Made by a program: the position numbers and the translations under genes. From Lysobacter sp. ISL-50 (GTDB lineage: Bacteria; Pseudomonadota; Gammaproteobacteria; Xanthomonadales; Xanthomonadaceae), in assembly GCF_018612875.1 (NCBI RefSeq), contig NZ_JAGGRI010000020.1:124001-188000 (forward strand): a stretch of 64,000 nt of DNA. Direction: 5' to 3'. A model generated the notes under the pieces. The model was not told where the DNA came from and did no database searches. It saw nothing but the letters and a program-made list of their open reading frames with translations. How positions within the stretch are numbered: the first letter of the stretch is position 1; each line of letters begins with the position of its first letter. Shown piece after piece: positions 52,582-63,800 of this stretch.

Positions 52582-53316
52582 TTAGCATGAGAAACCGCCA
52601 TCGACCGCCAGGGTCTGACCGGTGATGGCGCGCGTCGACAGCAGGAAACGGGCGCTGTCGACGATGTCGTGGGTAGTGCACATGGCGCGCATCGGCGTCC
52701 GGCGAATGATGCGGGCACGCTGAGCGTCGGTCAGGTGGCCGACCATCTCGCTTTCAAAAAAACCGGGCGCGATCGCATTGACGGTGACCCCCTGCGGTCC
52801 GACTTCGCTCGCGAGGCTGCGTGTGAGCCCAAGCAGCGCTGCCTTGGTGGCGCTGTAGACCGCCAGACCCTTATGACCGCGCAGGGCGTTGACCGAGGAG
52901 ATATTGATGATGCTTCCGTGCCGCGCCGCGATCATGGCCTTGAGGCAGGTACGCGTCAGCACGATCACCGACTCCAGATTCAAGGTCAGTGCCAGATGAA
53001 TGTCGCGCTCCGACGTCATCGTCAGCAAGCCCTCGATGCCGACGCCGGCGTTGTTGATCAAGGCATCGATGCGCTTGTAGCGGCGCAAAACGTTCATGCC
53101 GAAGGCCCTGACTCCGTCGAGGTCGGTCCCCTCGATCGCTTCCCAATGGAAGCGCGCGCCGTCGGGATCGGCGCTGCGCAGCTCATCGATGAAGCTGTTG
53201 CTGGAACGGCTGAACGTGGCGACGATGTCGCCCGCGTCGAGCCGGTCTTGCACCAATGCCTGCCCCAGTCCGCGGCTGCCGCCGCTGATGATGACCACTC
53301 GGTTTTCAGTCGACAA
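52582..53316 (-). CDS. FabG-like short-chain dehydrogenase/reductase
   Basis: 244 residues from a TTG at 53316, which has AAAGGGAG seven bases upstream and overlaps the ligase stop by 11 nt; upstream ATGs would add non-conserved residues. Rossmann motif VIISGGSRGLGQALVQ, NNAGVGIEGLL, catalytic Ser in IINISSVNALRGHKG, YSATKAALLGLTRS (Tyr-x3-Lys) and AIAPGFFESEM. The ending TGQTLAVDGGFSC is typical of 3-oxoacyl-ACP reductases. It probably reduces a carrier-bound beta-keto intermediate or starter acyl unit with NAD(P)H. Confidence 0.88.
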   Translation of the reverse strand: MSTENRVVIISGGSRGLGQALVQDRLDAGDIVATFSRSSNSFIDELRSADPDGARFHWEAIEGTDLDGVRAFGMNVLRRYKRIDALINNAGVGIEGLLTMTSERDIHLALTLNLESVIVLTRTCLKAMIAARHGSIINISSVNALRGHKGLAVYSATKAALLGLTRSLASEVGPQGVTVNAIAPGFFESEMVGHLTDAQRARIIRRTPMRAMCTTHDIVDSARFLLSTRAITGQTLAVDGGFSC

Positions 53317-54715
53317 TTTCTTGCTCCCTTTCGGCATTAACGACATCGTCCTGCGCTTTGCGCGCGGGGCGGCGAATCTTCTTGAAGCGCGCGCCAAACA
53401 TGGGTTCTTCGCTGACCCCTACCCCGACCGGCACCTTGAACGGCGGCAGATGCTCCCGGCAATGCGCGCGCACGCGCCGCTCGACCTGCGCCGCCGGCTC
53501 GGGCACGATCAGTTGTACCGTCGCGAAAACCAGTTGCCCGGTCAGTGCGCTCGTCTTGCCGCTGACGACGACATCGCTGATGTTCTCCACTTGCAGGATC
53601 AGGTTCTCGATCTCGCTCGGGTACACCTTCTCGCCGCCGACGTTGATGATCTCCGACTCGCGCCCGAGTATGCGCAGGTAGCCATCGCGCTCCTCGACCT
53701 TGTCGCCGGTGTTGAGCCACCCATCCTGATCGAAAGGAGATGGCGCATTGAGATAGCCGATCATCGCCGCGTCGGTCCTGATCCACAGGATGCCGTCGAC
53801 GATGCGGGTCTCATGGTGCTGCCCGCCGACCCTCATCCAGGTCGAGCTCGCGTCTTCCGATCGCGTCGGCAGTATCCCGACTTCGGTGAGTCCATAAGTC
53901 TGTTTGCAGCGCACGCCGGGCAAGGCTTGGTTCAATGCCTTGAGCGTCGCCAGCGACATCGGCTCGGTGCCGTAGGTGATCAACTCCAGCGACGACAGAT
54001 CGTAGGTGTGGTGCTGATCCGAAATCAGGAGCATGTTGAGAAAGGTCGGCGTGGTCGGCAGCAGCTGAACGCGTTGCGACTCGATCGCATGACATACCGC
54101 GGCGACCGAGCGATCCGCGACAAAAACCGCGGTGCCGCCGTTGAACAGCACATGCAGCAGCGTGTTGACGCCGCCGATGTGGTCGAACATCAGGAAGATC
54201 AGGGTGCGATAGGCCGCCCCGGGCTTCTGCAAGACATGCGCGATCAGTCTCGAGAAACGATGCACCGAGGCCTTGTTCTTGCCGGTGGACCCGGAAGTGA
54301 ACAGGATCAGCCCGGCTTGCTTCGGCTCGCCGCGCAGGCGATCGAGCAGCGGGTGACGCCGACCATGGTCGCAGTGCGTGTACCGACTGCCGCCGTCGTT
54401 CGAAAACTCGAAAACGCCATCGACGCATGCGGTCGCGAGCGCGTCTCCCACTTCGAAGTCGCTGGCGGACAGGAAAGGCACCACGACGTTCGCGTTTTCC
54501 ACCAGCGCGAACAGCAGCCCGATCATGTCGCCGGAGACCTTCCCGCGCAGCGAAATACATGCGCCCGGAGCGATGTCCATCGCCTGGAGTTGCTTGCGCC
54601 AGTAACAAATCCTGGCATGCAACTGAGCATAGTCGAGCGTCGCGCCGTCGCAGACAATCGCTGTGCGCTCGGCGTGATCGGCCCAACCTTCGATTAGTTT
54701 CGTCAGATTCTGCAT
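53306..54715 (-). CDS. AMP-dependent acyl/aryl ligase (starter activation)
   Basis: 469 residues, a little short for the ANL family. Core motifs: LILFTSGSTGKNKASVHR (P-loop A3), IFLMFDHIGGVNTLLHVLF, TYGLTEVGILPTR (A5), GWLNTGDKVEERDGYLRILGR (A7/A8) and the C-terminal catalytic Lys in GARFKKIRRPARK. It would activate a carboxylic acid as acyl-AMP and load it onto the ACP encoded two genes later. The substrate code cannot be read by eye. 158 bp separate it from PKS-A, so it may share the transcript. Confidence 0.87.
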   Translation of the reverse strand: MQNLTKLIEGWADHAERTAIVCDGATLDYAQLHARICYWRKQLQAMDIAPGACISLRGKVSGDMIGLLFALVENANVVVPFLSASDFEVGDALATACVDGVFEFSNDGGSRYTHCDHGRRHPLLDRLRGEPKQAGLILFTSGSTGKNKASVHRFSRLIAHVLQKPGAAYRTLIFLMFDHIGGVNTLLHVLFNGGTAVFVADRSVAAVCHAIESQRVQLLPTTPTFLNMLLISDQHHTYDLSSLELITYGTEPMSLATLKALNQALPGVRCKQTYGLTEVGILPTRSEDASSTWMRVGGQHHETRIVDGILWIRTDAAMIGYLNAPSPFDQDGWLNTGDKVEERDGYLRILGRESEIINVGGEKVYPSEIENLILQVENISDVVVSGKTSALTGQLVFATVQLIVPEPAAQVERRVRAHCREHLPPFKVPVGVGVSEEPMFGARFKKIRRPARKAQDDVVNAEREQEIVD

Positions 54716-54873
54716 TCAACCCTCCGTGTTCGAAGACCCGCAACGCGGGTGGATCAGCCGATTGTCCGGCCCGGCAATGTCAAGTCGACGACAGGATCGA
54801 TGCCTGCGCGCCGCGGTTGCGGGCGTGGCGAGGCGCATCGCGTCCCGACTTGGGTGGCAAAGATGCATGCTCA

Positions 54874-57800
54874 TCAGCCCGCGCCCGCCTCGAAGATCGC
54901 GTCGAGCGCGTCCTCGAATTCGAGGCTCGCCATGCGTTGCTCCGTGTAGTCGGACGCCGGGGTGCGATCTGGGGCGTAGAGCGATTCGAGCATCGAGGCG
55001 AACTCCTCGTCGTGCACGCGTTCGGCGTCCGGCGTCGCCGGGTAACCGATCGTCAGGCCCTTGATCTTGATGAGCACGCGGCCGTCGGCATCGATCACGT
55101 CGATGTCGATCACGGCACGGCCGTCGTGGCGGCCGCCGCCGCGCGCCGACCGAACCCAGATCACGCCTTCACGGGCACCGACGGATTCGAACGCGATGCG
55201 TTCCAGTGCGAGCAAGGTCGTTGCCGACGGTGGAACGCCGCCGCTGGCCAGATGGTCGAGGCCGGCCAGGTGCGAGAGCGAGAGCAACGCGAAGGTGTCC
55301 AGCGCATCCACCGCATCGACTGCGCCATCAGGCTTCGGCGGCAAGCGAAATTCGAGCAAGTGCTGTCGCTCGCCGCGAAGGCAGGCGACAACGCCGTCCG
55401 GCAGGCGGTCGCGGGCCATGCCTGCATCGACCATGGCGCCATAGAAGTTCGCGGCGTCGTGGACTTCGCCACGGAACAAGGTGCGTAGTTGCGACAAATC
55501 GATGCGGTCCGGACCCTTGCTCGCGTCAAAGTTGCCTCGCCCCTCGCACAGCATCGACTCGCCGTCCGCGCCCGAGGTCCTCACTTCGAAGTCGAATTCG
55601 CTGTCGCCGGTCGCGTACAGATCCGCGCAGACGGTGCCGCCCTGTGTTGCGGGCTCAAAGCCCGCCCAGGCCAGAGAACGCAGTTCGATGCGCGTCTTGT
55701 GTCCACGCTCGCCGAGGGATTCCCGTACCGCCAGCCGTACCATTTCGACCGGCAGCAGGCCCGGCAGTCCGGCTTCGGGCCGCAGCGCCGTCCCGCGCAG
55801 CGATTTGTCGAGCGCCGCACTGTCGGACGCGAACGACTGCCGCCCGAACACCGAGACATTGCGATGCAGCAGCGGATGCATGACCGCCTGGCTGCCCGCC
55901 TTCTGCTTCTCGGGGGCGATGCTGAACCAATAGCGTTCACGCGCGAAGGCGTAGGTCGGCAGGGCGCAGCGGCGCATGGAGTAACCGCTGTACAGCGCCT
56001 TCCAGTCTGGCTCCTGCCCCTGGAGCCAGACGTCGAGCAGCGTCGTCAGATCGCCCTCGCGCAGCCATCGCTCAAGGGTCGCGGCGTCGGTGGTGGGAAT
56101 GTCCGCCTTGCGGCGCACGCTGGACTGGCGCACGCCGGCTGTCGCGGCGTCGCCGTCGACGTAGGCCTGCAGCCGTTCGATCAGCTCCTGCGCGCTCGCC
56201 ACGATCAGGGCCATGCGCTCGGGCATCACGTCACGGCCGACCTGCAGCGTATACGCCACATCGGCGACGTCTTCTTCCGGATGCTCGCGCAGATGCGCCA
56301 GCAGGCGTGCGGCGTTGGCGCGCAGGCGGTCGGCGTTCTTGGCCGAGAGCACGATGGAATACGGGCCGTTCGGGCGAGCGCGCGGCGTAGTGTCGTCCGC
56401 AAGGTATTCCTCCAGCACGACGTGCACATTGGCGCCGCCGAAACCAAACGAGCTGATGCCCGCGCGACGCGGATACGCGTGGCCTTGTGCGTCGACTGCC
56501 GGCTCCCAATCCTTGGTCTTCTCCACTGGATAAAAAGGCGTGTTGTCGAGATTGATGTAGGGATTCAGTTTCTCGAAGTGCAGCAGCGCGGGAATCTGCT
56601 TGTGTTTGATGGACAGCAATACCTTCAGAATGCCGGCGATGCCGGCCGCGGTTTCCAGATGGCCGATGTTGGTCTTGGCGGAGGTGAGCCCGATGTGCGG
56701 CTTTACCGCCGGCGGCAATTGATGCTTGCGGTACAGCTCCGAGAACGCCTTCTTCATGGCCTGTATCTCGATCGGATCGCCCAGGCTGGTGCCGGTGCCG
56801 TGGCATTCGAGATAACCGACGCTGCGCGGATCGATCTCGGCCTTTTCGTAAGCTTCGACCAGCAGATCGGCCTGCGCGTTCGGGTTCGGCGCGGTCAGCA
56901 TCGTCACCTTGCCGCCGTGGTTCTCGGCGGTGGATTTGACGACGGCGTAGATGTGATCGCCGTCGGCGATGGCGTTTTCCAGCGGCTTGATCAGGATCGC
57001 GCCGGAACCTTCGCCGCGGACGTAGCCGTTCGCGCGCGAGTCGAAGGTCTTGCACTTACCGTCGTCGGCCAGCATGCCCGCCGCGCCGAAGGAGATGTGG
57101 CCCGCGGGGGTGAGCATGACCTGCACGCCGCCGACGATCGCCATGTCGCAGCTGCCGGTGTGGATCGATTCGATCGCGCGGTGCAGGGCCACCAGCGAAC
57201 TCGAACACGCCGTGTCCAGCGGCGCGCTGGGCCCGTGAAGATTGAGCAGGAAGGACACGCGGTTGACCAAGATCGCGTGCGAGGTGCCCGAGGCCGAATA
57301 GCCGTCGAGTTCCGCCTGGTTCGTCGCCATCAGATCGATGTAGTCGCGGGTAGCCGCGCCGACGAACAGACCGGTCTTGGTGCCGGCCAGATCGGAGACG
57401 CGATGGCCGGAATCCTCGATCGCGCCCCAGACGCTCTCCAGGAAAATTCTCTGCTGCGGGTCCATCATTTCCGCTTCGCGTGGCGAGATGCCCCAGAACA
57501 GCGGGTCGAACTTGTCGACCTCGCGCATGAAGCCGCCCCACTTCGACCGCGTTTTATTCTTCTCGGCCATCGGATCGCCGTAATACGCTTCCCAGTCCCA
57601 GCGGTCCGGCGGAATGAGCGTGACCATGTTGTTCTCGGCCTTGCTCAGCTTGTCCCAGTATTCGTCCAGCGTGTCCGCCTGCGGCATCACCCCGCTCATG
57701 CCGACGATGGCGATCGGCCGCTCAATGAAACGGCGCCCCGGCGAGAAGCGGCCCGTGCCTGCGGGCGCCGGCGCGTCCGCCACCGCGAGTGTGTTCTTGG

Positions 57801-60800
57801 ATGCGAATACCGGCTGATCGTGGACCACCTGGGCCGTGCCGGTCGATCCGGCGCTGACGGCCGGCGACGGCGTGCCCGCCTGCGCATGCACGCGCAGCAT
57901 GTTCTCGCGGTAATCCTGCGCGAGATGCTTGGCGATTTCGCGGATGTTCGGATATTCGAAGAACAGGACCGGCGTGATGTCCAGGCCGTACTTGTCGTTG
58001 ACCATATTGCTGAACGAGGTGAGCCCGATCGAATCGAAGCCCAGGTCCAGCAGGATCGTGTCGAGATCGACATCGTCGGCGTCGATCTTGAGAAAATCCA
58101 TGACGATCCGCGACAGCCCGTCCTGGACCTGGATCGCCAGATCGCCGCCCTCGCCTGCCACCGCTGCCGGCGCGGTCGCGGACACCGCTACGGCGGCCTT
58201 GGGCGCGTCGGCCGCGCCGATGCCCCACGCGCGCTCGACCTTGTCCTTCACGCCCTGCAGCACCGCGAGATGCGGCAGATCGCTGTGCAGGCCCCGCATC
58301 AAAGCCTCGATACCGACCTCGCGCCGCAGCGGCCGGATACCGAGATTGCGCTCGAAGAACAGCGCGGTCTGCTCGTCCAGCCGCATGCCGCCCTCGGCCC
58401 AGATCGACCAGTTGAGGCTGAGCGCCTTGCCGTGCCGCTGTCCGGCGCGCGCGCGCGCATTGCGCTGCGCGGCGAACGCATCCATGAAATGGTTCGCGAA
58501 CGAGTAATCGCTCTGGCCGGCATTGCCCGCCAGCGCCGCCAGCGACGAAAACATCACGAAGAAATCCAGCGGATCGTCGCGCGTCGCATCGTCCAGCAGC
58601 ACCGAGCCGCGGATCTTGGGCGCGAACACGGCCGCCATTTCCTCGCGGGTCTTGTTGCGCAGATACGCATCGCGCAGCACGCCGGCACTGTGGATGATGC
58701 CGTGCAGCCCGCCGTAGCGGTCCTTGCACACGCGGACGAGTCTTTCGACATCCTCGCGCCTGGACACGTCGGCCGGCACGTACACCACTTCGCCGCCAGC
58801 GGCGCGCATGGATTCGAGCGCCGCTTCGGTTTCCGGCTTGAGCGCACCGCGACCGCTCAGCACCATCCGCGCCTGGAACTGTTTCGCCAGATGTTCGGCG
58901 AAGATCAGGCCCAGACCGCCCGCGCCGCCGGTGATGAGGTAGACGCCGCGGTGCCGGATCGGGGCCGCTTCCTGCGCCGGAGCGCTGGGTTCGGGGCAGT
59001 CGTGGATGCGGCGCAGATAGCGTATGCCTTCGCGATAGCGCACCGCGAGGGCCTTGGTGTCGTCGCGGAATTCCGCTGCGATCGCGGCCACCGACACCCG
59101 GTCGAAACCGGGTTCGACGCCCGAATCCGCGCCGACGATTTCGACGACCTTGCATGCGAGTTTCGGACTCTCCGCGCGCAGGATCGTCGCGAAGCCCTGG
59201 ATCGCCTCGTTGTGCGGTTGCGCCACGGGCGGCGCGCTGAAGTACAGATACTGCAGGCGGACATCGGCCTCGCATTTCTGCGCGATGACCGCCTGGGTCA
59301 AGTAAAGGAACGCGTACACGCCGCGATCGAGCGCCTGCATCGTGGCGTCTTCGGCCGACAAGCCGTCGGCGCCCGTGCCGGGCAGCGCCGACCACGCGAA
59401 GCATACGTGCAGCGTGGCATCGGACTGTTCGCGCAGCGCCGAAAGCAGTGTGTCGAAATCCTCGCGCTTGCCGGCATCGATGCGATAGCGATGGGCGTCG
59501 ACGCGGGCGAAACCGTCGCCGGGCAACACCGCGATCAGCGTGTCGGGATCGCCTCCGGACGCTGCCAGCGCGGCTCGGTAAGCGTCGTGGCTGGCCTCAT
59601 CGGGCGCGAACAGCACGATGGCCTGTCGCGAGGGCTCGGCCGCAAGGAAAGAGAGCGGCGATGGCTGCCAATCGGTCCCGAAGTACAGGGTCGAGAACGC
59701 AGCGTCGGCGTCGCCCGGCGGCGGCGCCTTGGACGCGGCGCCGGGCTTCTCGTGCACGTCGAGCAGCGGCACGCCGACCGAATCGCGCACCCTGACCAGC
59801 ACCTTGCCCTGCTCGTCGACGATGAGCACATTCATCTTCGACAGGTTGGACGATTTCTTCTCGTCCTTCGCCTCGGTCACGTAGCTGTAGCAGACCTGCG
59901 TGAGCGGATGCAGGATCTCCACTTCGCCCAGCGAATACGGCACGAACATCTCGCCGCCCGCGTCCGCCAGCCGCGCGGCCATCGCCGCCTGGAACGAGGA
60001 ATCGACCAGCGAGGGATGCAGCACGAACTCGTCGAAGCGCGTGCCATCCAGCGCCGGCATCTTCAGCGCGCCCAGCACTTCGAAGGCGGCCTGCGGATTG
60101 CGGCGGACTTCGGTCAGCGCCTGGAAGCTGGGTCCCAGGCCCAGACCGAGCGTCTTGAACAGTGGATAGGCGCGTTCGGCGTCCATGACCTTGTCGCAGC
60201 GTCCGCGGATCGCGGACAGATCGACGTATTCGTCCTGCGCCGCGTCGTCCTGGGCCGTGGCGTAAAAGAGCTTTCCCTGGCAATAGAGTTGTTTTTTTCC
60301 ATCTTCGCGTTCGCTGAAGACCTCGAACACCACCGAGTCGCCGGCGGGTTTCAGTTCGATCAGCACCTCGTTGGGAACTGCGTTGCGCACCGTCAGCGGG
60401 CTGACCCAGAGGATGTTCCTGATCCTGCGGACCTTGCGCCCCGCGGCGATCTCGCCGGCCTTGCGCGCCAGATCGAGATAGGCCACGCCCGGAAGCGTCG
60501 GGATGTCGGATACCAGATGGTCGTAGATGAAGAATTCGCGGTCGGTGAATACCTTGCGGAACACCTGGCGCTCGAACGTGGATTCGTTGCTGTCGATCAG
60601 CGGATGCAGGCCGGCGGCCTGCCCGGCCTTCATCGGGCCGATCGCGCTGCCTTCGACGGGTTCGAGCCAATGACGCTTGTCGGCGAACGGATACGTCGGC
60701 AGCGAAATGCGCCTGCCCTGCCCGCCGGCCTGCATGCCCTGCCATTCGGACACCAGGCCGTCGATCCACAACTGCGCCAGCTTCATCGGATCGCGCGATT

Positions 60801-63800
60801 TCGCGAGCAGATCGACGAAGGCTTCCTTTTCCCTGCGGTTGAGGATCTTGGTGATGCCTTCGGCATTCTTCACGTGGCCGATCAGAATGTGCTCGTCGCG
60901 CGTGCCCGCCAGGAAGCACTGCAGCCTGTCGATCAGCCGCTCGTGGTTGTCCGCAAGGATGGCGACCCGGTGATCGAAGGATTTGCGGCCAAGCTGCAGG
61001 GTGAAGGCGATCTCGTCGAGGCTGGGCGCGGATGCGTCGTCGCGGTGTTTTCCGAGGAAGGATTCCAGCCGCATCGCGACCTGGCGCAATTGCTCTTCAT
61101 TGCGCGCGGACAGCGGAAAAATCCGCAGTCCGCGTTCCACCGGCGCGCCGTCGCCGGACGGTGCGGTGTCGTCGACCGCTTCGAGAATCACATGCGCGTT
61201 GGAACCGCCCGCGCCAAAGGAGCTGATGCCCGCGCGCAGCGGCTGCAGTACGCCGTCCACCTCTTTCGGATGCCACGGTGTCAGCGCCTGCTGGACCACG
61301 AACGGCGACTGCGCGAAATCGATGAATTCGTTGAGCTGCGCCGAATGCAGCGACGGCACCAGGGTGCGGTGACGCATCTGCAGGATGGTCTTGCACACGC
61401 CCGCGATGCCCGCGGCCGCTTCCAGATGGCCGATATTGGTCTTGATCGAGCCGATCGCGCAGCTGCTCAGCGCGACCTGGTCTTTTTCGAACGCCTGGTT
61501 GAGGCCGGCGATCTCGATGGGATCGCCCAGTTCGGTGCCGGTGCCGTGGGCTTCGATGTAGCCGATGCTGCGCGCATCCACGTTGGCGTTCTTCAGCGCC
61601 ATGGTGATGACGTCGCACTGCGCCTTCGAGTTCGGCACCGCATAGCCGCTGTTGCGTCCGCCATGGCTGATCGCCGAGCTCTTGATCACCGCATGGATGT
61701 TGTCCCGGTCGCGCCGCGCCTGCGACAGCGGCTTGAGCAGCAGCGCGCCGACGCCCTCGCCCGGCACGTAGCCGCTGGCGCCGCGGCCGAAGGCGCGGCA
61801 CAGGCCTTGTTCCGACAACAGGCCGCCGGCGACGGTGATTTCCTGCTTGCACTGGTGCACATCCAGGTTGACGCCGCCGACCAGCGCGGCAGCGCATTCG
61901 CCGCGCCGGATGGCATCGCAGGCGAGATGGATCACAGTCAGGCTGGCCGAACACGCGGTGTCTACCGCGATGCTGGGGCCGGTGAAATTCATGAAATAGG
62001 AAACGCGGTTGGCGACGCTCCACAGGAACGAGTTGGCGATCACCTGGTTGCCGGCCAGGCGCTCCTCCGCGCCGACCATCTGGTACATCGCCCACACCGC
62101 GCCGACGTACACGCCGATCCGGCGCGCGCCCAGTTCATCGCTGTGAAAGGCTTCCGGATAGTAGCCGGCGTCTTCCAAAGCTTCCCAGGCGACTTCCAGG
62201 AACAGGCGTTCCTGCGGGTCCAGGGTTTCCGCTTCGCGCGGCGAGATGTTGAAGAACAGCGAATCGAAACGATCGAGGTCGTCGAGAAAACCGCCGCGGT
62301 ACCGGCCCAGCGCATCGCGGTTGCGCCGGCGATCGAACCGCGACTGCGGAATCTCGCTGATGCAGTCGCGGCCCTGGGTCAGATTCTCCCAAAGCTCGTC
62401 GACATTCCTGGCTTTCGGCAAACGCGCGGCCATGCCGACGATCGCGATGTCCATATCGACCTGCATCGGCATCTCGGACGCGCGCGATGCGGCAGCCTCG
62501 TCGGCATGCACGCTGTCCGCCGCTTGCGGCGTTGAAGCGGGTGTCGCCGAAGCATGCGTCAGCGCAGCTTGCGGCTGTTGCATGGCAGGATCATGCGCAT
62601 CGCCCGCGGGCGCCGACGCGACTGTCCGCGGCGACAGCAGTCGATGGAGCGCGAGCCGGACGTTGAGATCGCCCGCGCCCTCGGCGGCGCTGAGGTCGGG
62701 AATATTGACGATGTCCGCGAACGCATCCACCAGCCGGTCGCCCAGCTGCTTTACCTCGTCGGCCTTGAGGCCCACGGGAATGGCCAGTCTGACCAGCTGA
62801 TTGAGCGAGGTGTTCTGCTGCATGCCGACGCTGTGTGCGCCGGCGCGGATGCCCGTCGCCAGATAGAGCCATGCCGCGAACGATGCTACCGGTGCGACGA
62901 GATCGCGAAACTCCGGAATCCGCTTGACGTCGATCAAAACGCAGTGAGCCGTCGCCGGACGCACGACAGGCAATTGCCGCTGCGCCAGACGCATCCCTAG
63001 CGCACGCACGGCATCGACACGGCGACGGACCTGGGTCTCGATGTAGCCGCGGTTCTGCAGCGATGCCGCGATGCACTTCTTCTCGGTGACGTCCAGCGCT
63101 TTGCCACCGCGCTGCTGCAACGCCTGCAGCCGGTCGTGCAGCGCCTGATCGTTGGTGGCGATCAGTCCGCCCTTGTTGACGCAGAAATCCTTCGCCAGAC
63201 TGACGACGACCGCGTCGGCCTGCGACAACAAGGCCTCGCAGACCTGCCACAGCGAGGCGTCGCGCCATTCAGGGTCGTTGTCGATGACGACCAGTGCGTT
63301 CTCCAGCACACGCGTGGCATCGAGGACCAGCGATACTCGGTGTTCGCGCAACAACGCCTTTACCTGTTTGAGATGCGACAGCGACACCGCGCCACCGCCT
63401 GTGGCGTTGTCGGTCAGCTCGATGCAGACGAAAGCGATGCCAGCGCCATGAGCGGCGATCTCGGCCTGCAGCGAGGGCAAATCGAGGTTGCCCTTGAAGG
63501 GCGCGTCCGAGCGCAGATCGAATGCATCGGCAGTGGGAATTTCTACCGGGGAGTATCCGTTGTCGATCTGATGGAAGATCGTGGTGGGGAACAGGATGTT
63601 CTGCGGGACTCGGCCCTTCTTGTCCCATGCCTGGCAGAACAGCGCTTCGGCGGCGCGCCCGGATTCGGCGAGCGTGAAGTGCTTGAACGGGAATACCCGG
63701 CGCAAGCCGGCGTTCACGTCGATCGGACGCTGGATCTGCGCGAACAGGGTCGCCATCTGCTTATCGATGGCGGGCAGGTGCAGCTGCGCCCAGGAGTCGG

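Noticed and set aside
55489-62535. A 2348-codon open frame on the plus strand opposite PKS-A
   Set aside because: It mirrors the high-GC codon pattern of PKS-A, its translation is rich in Arg/Ala/Gly/His/Val with no domain motifs, and the minus strand has complete KS, DH, KR and ACP motifs there.
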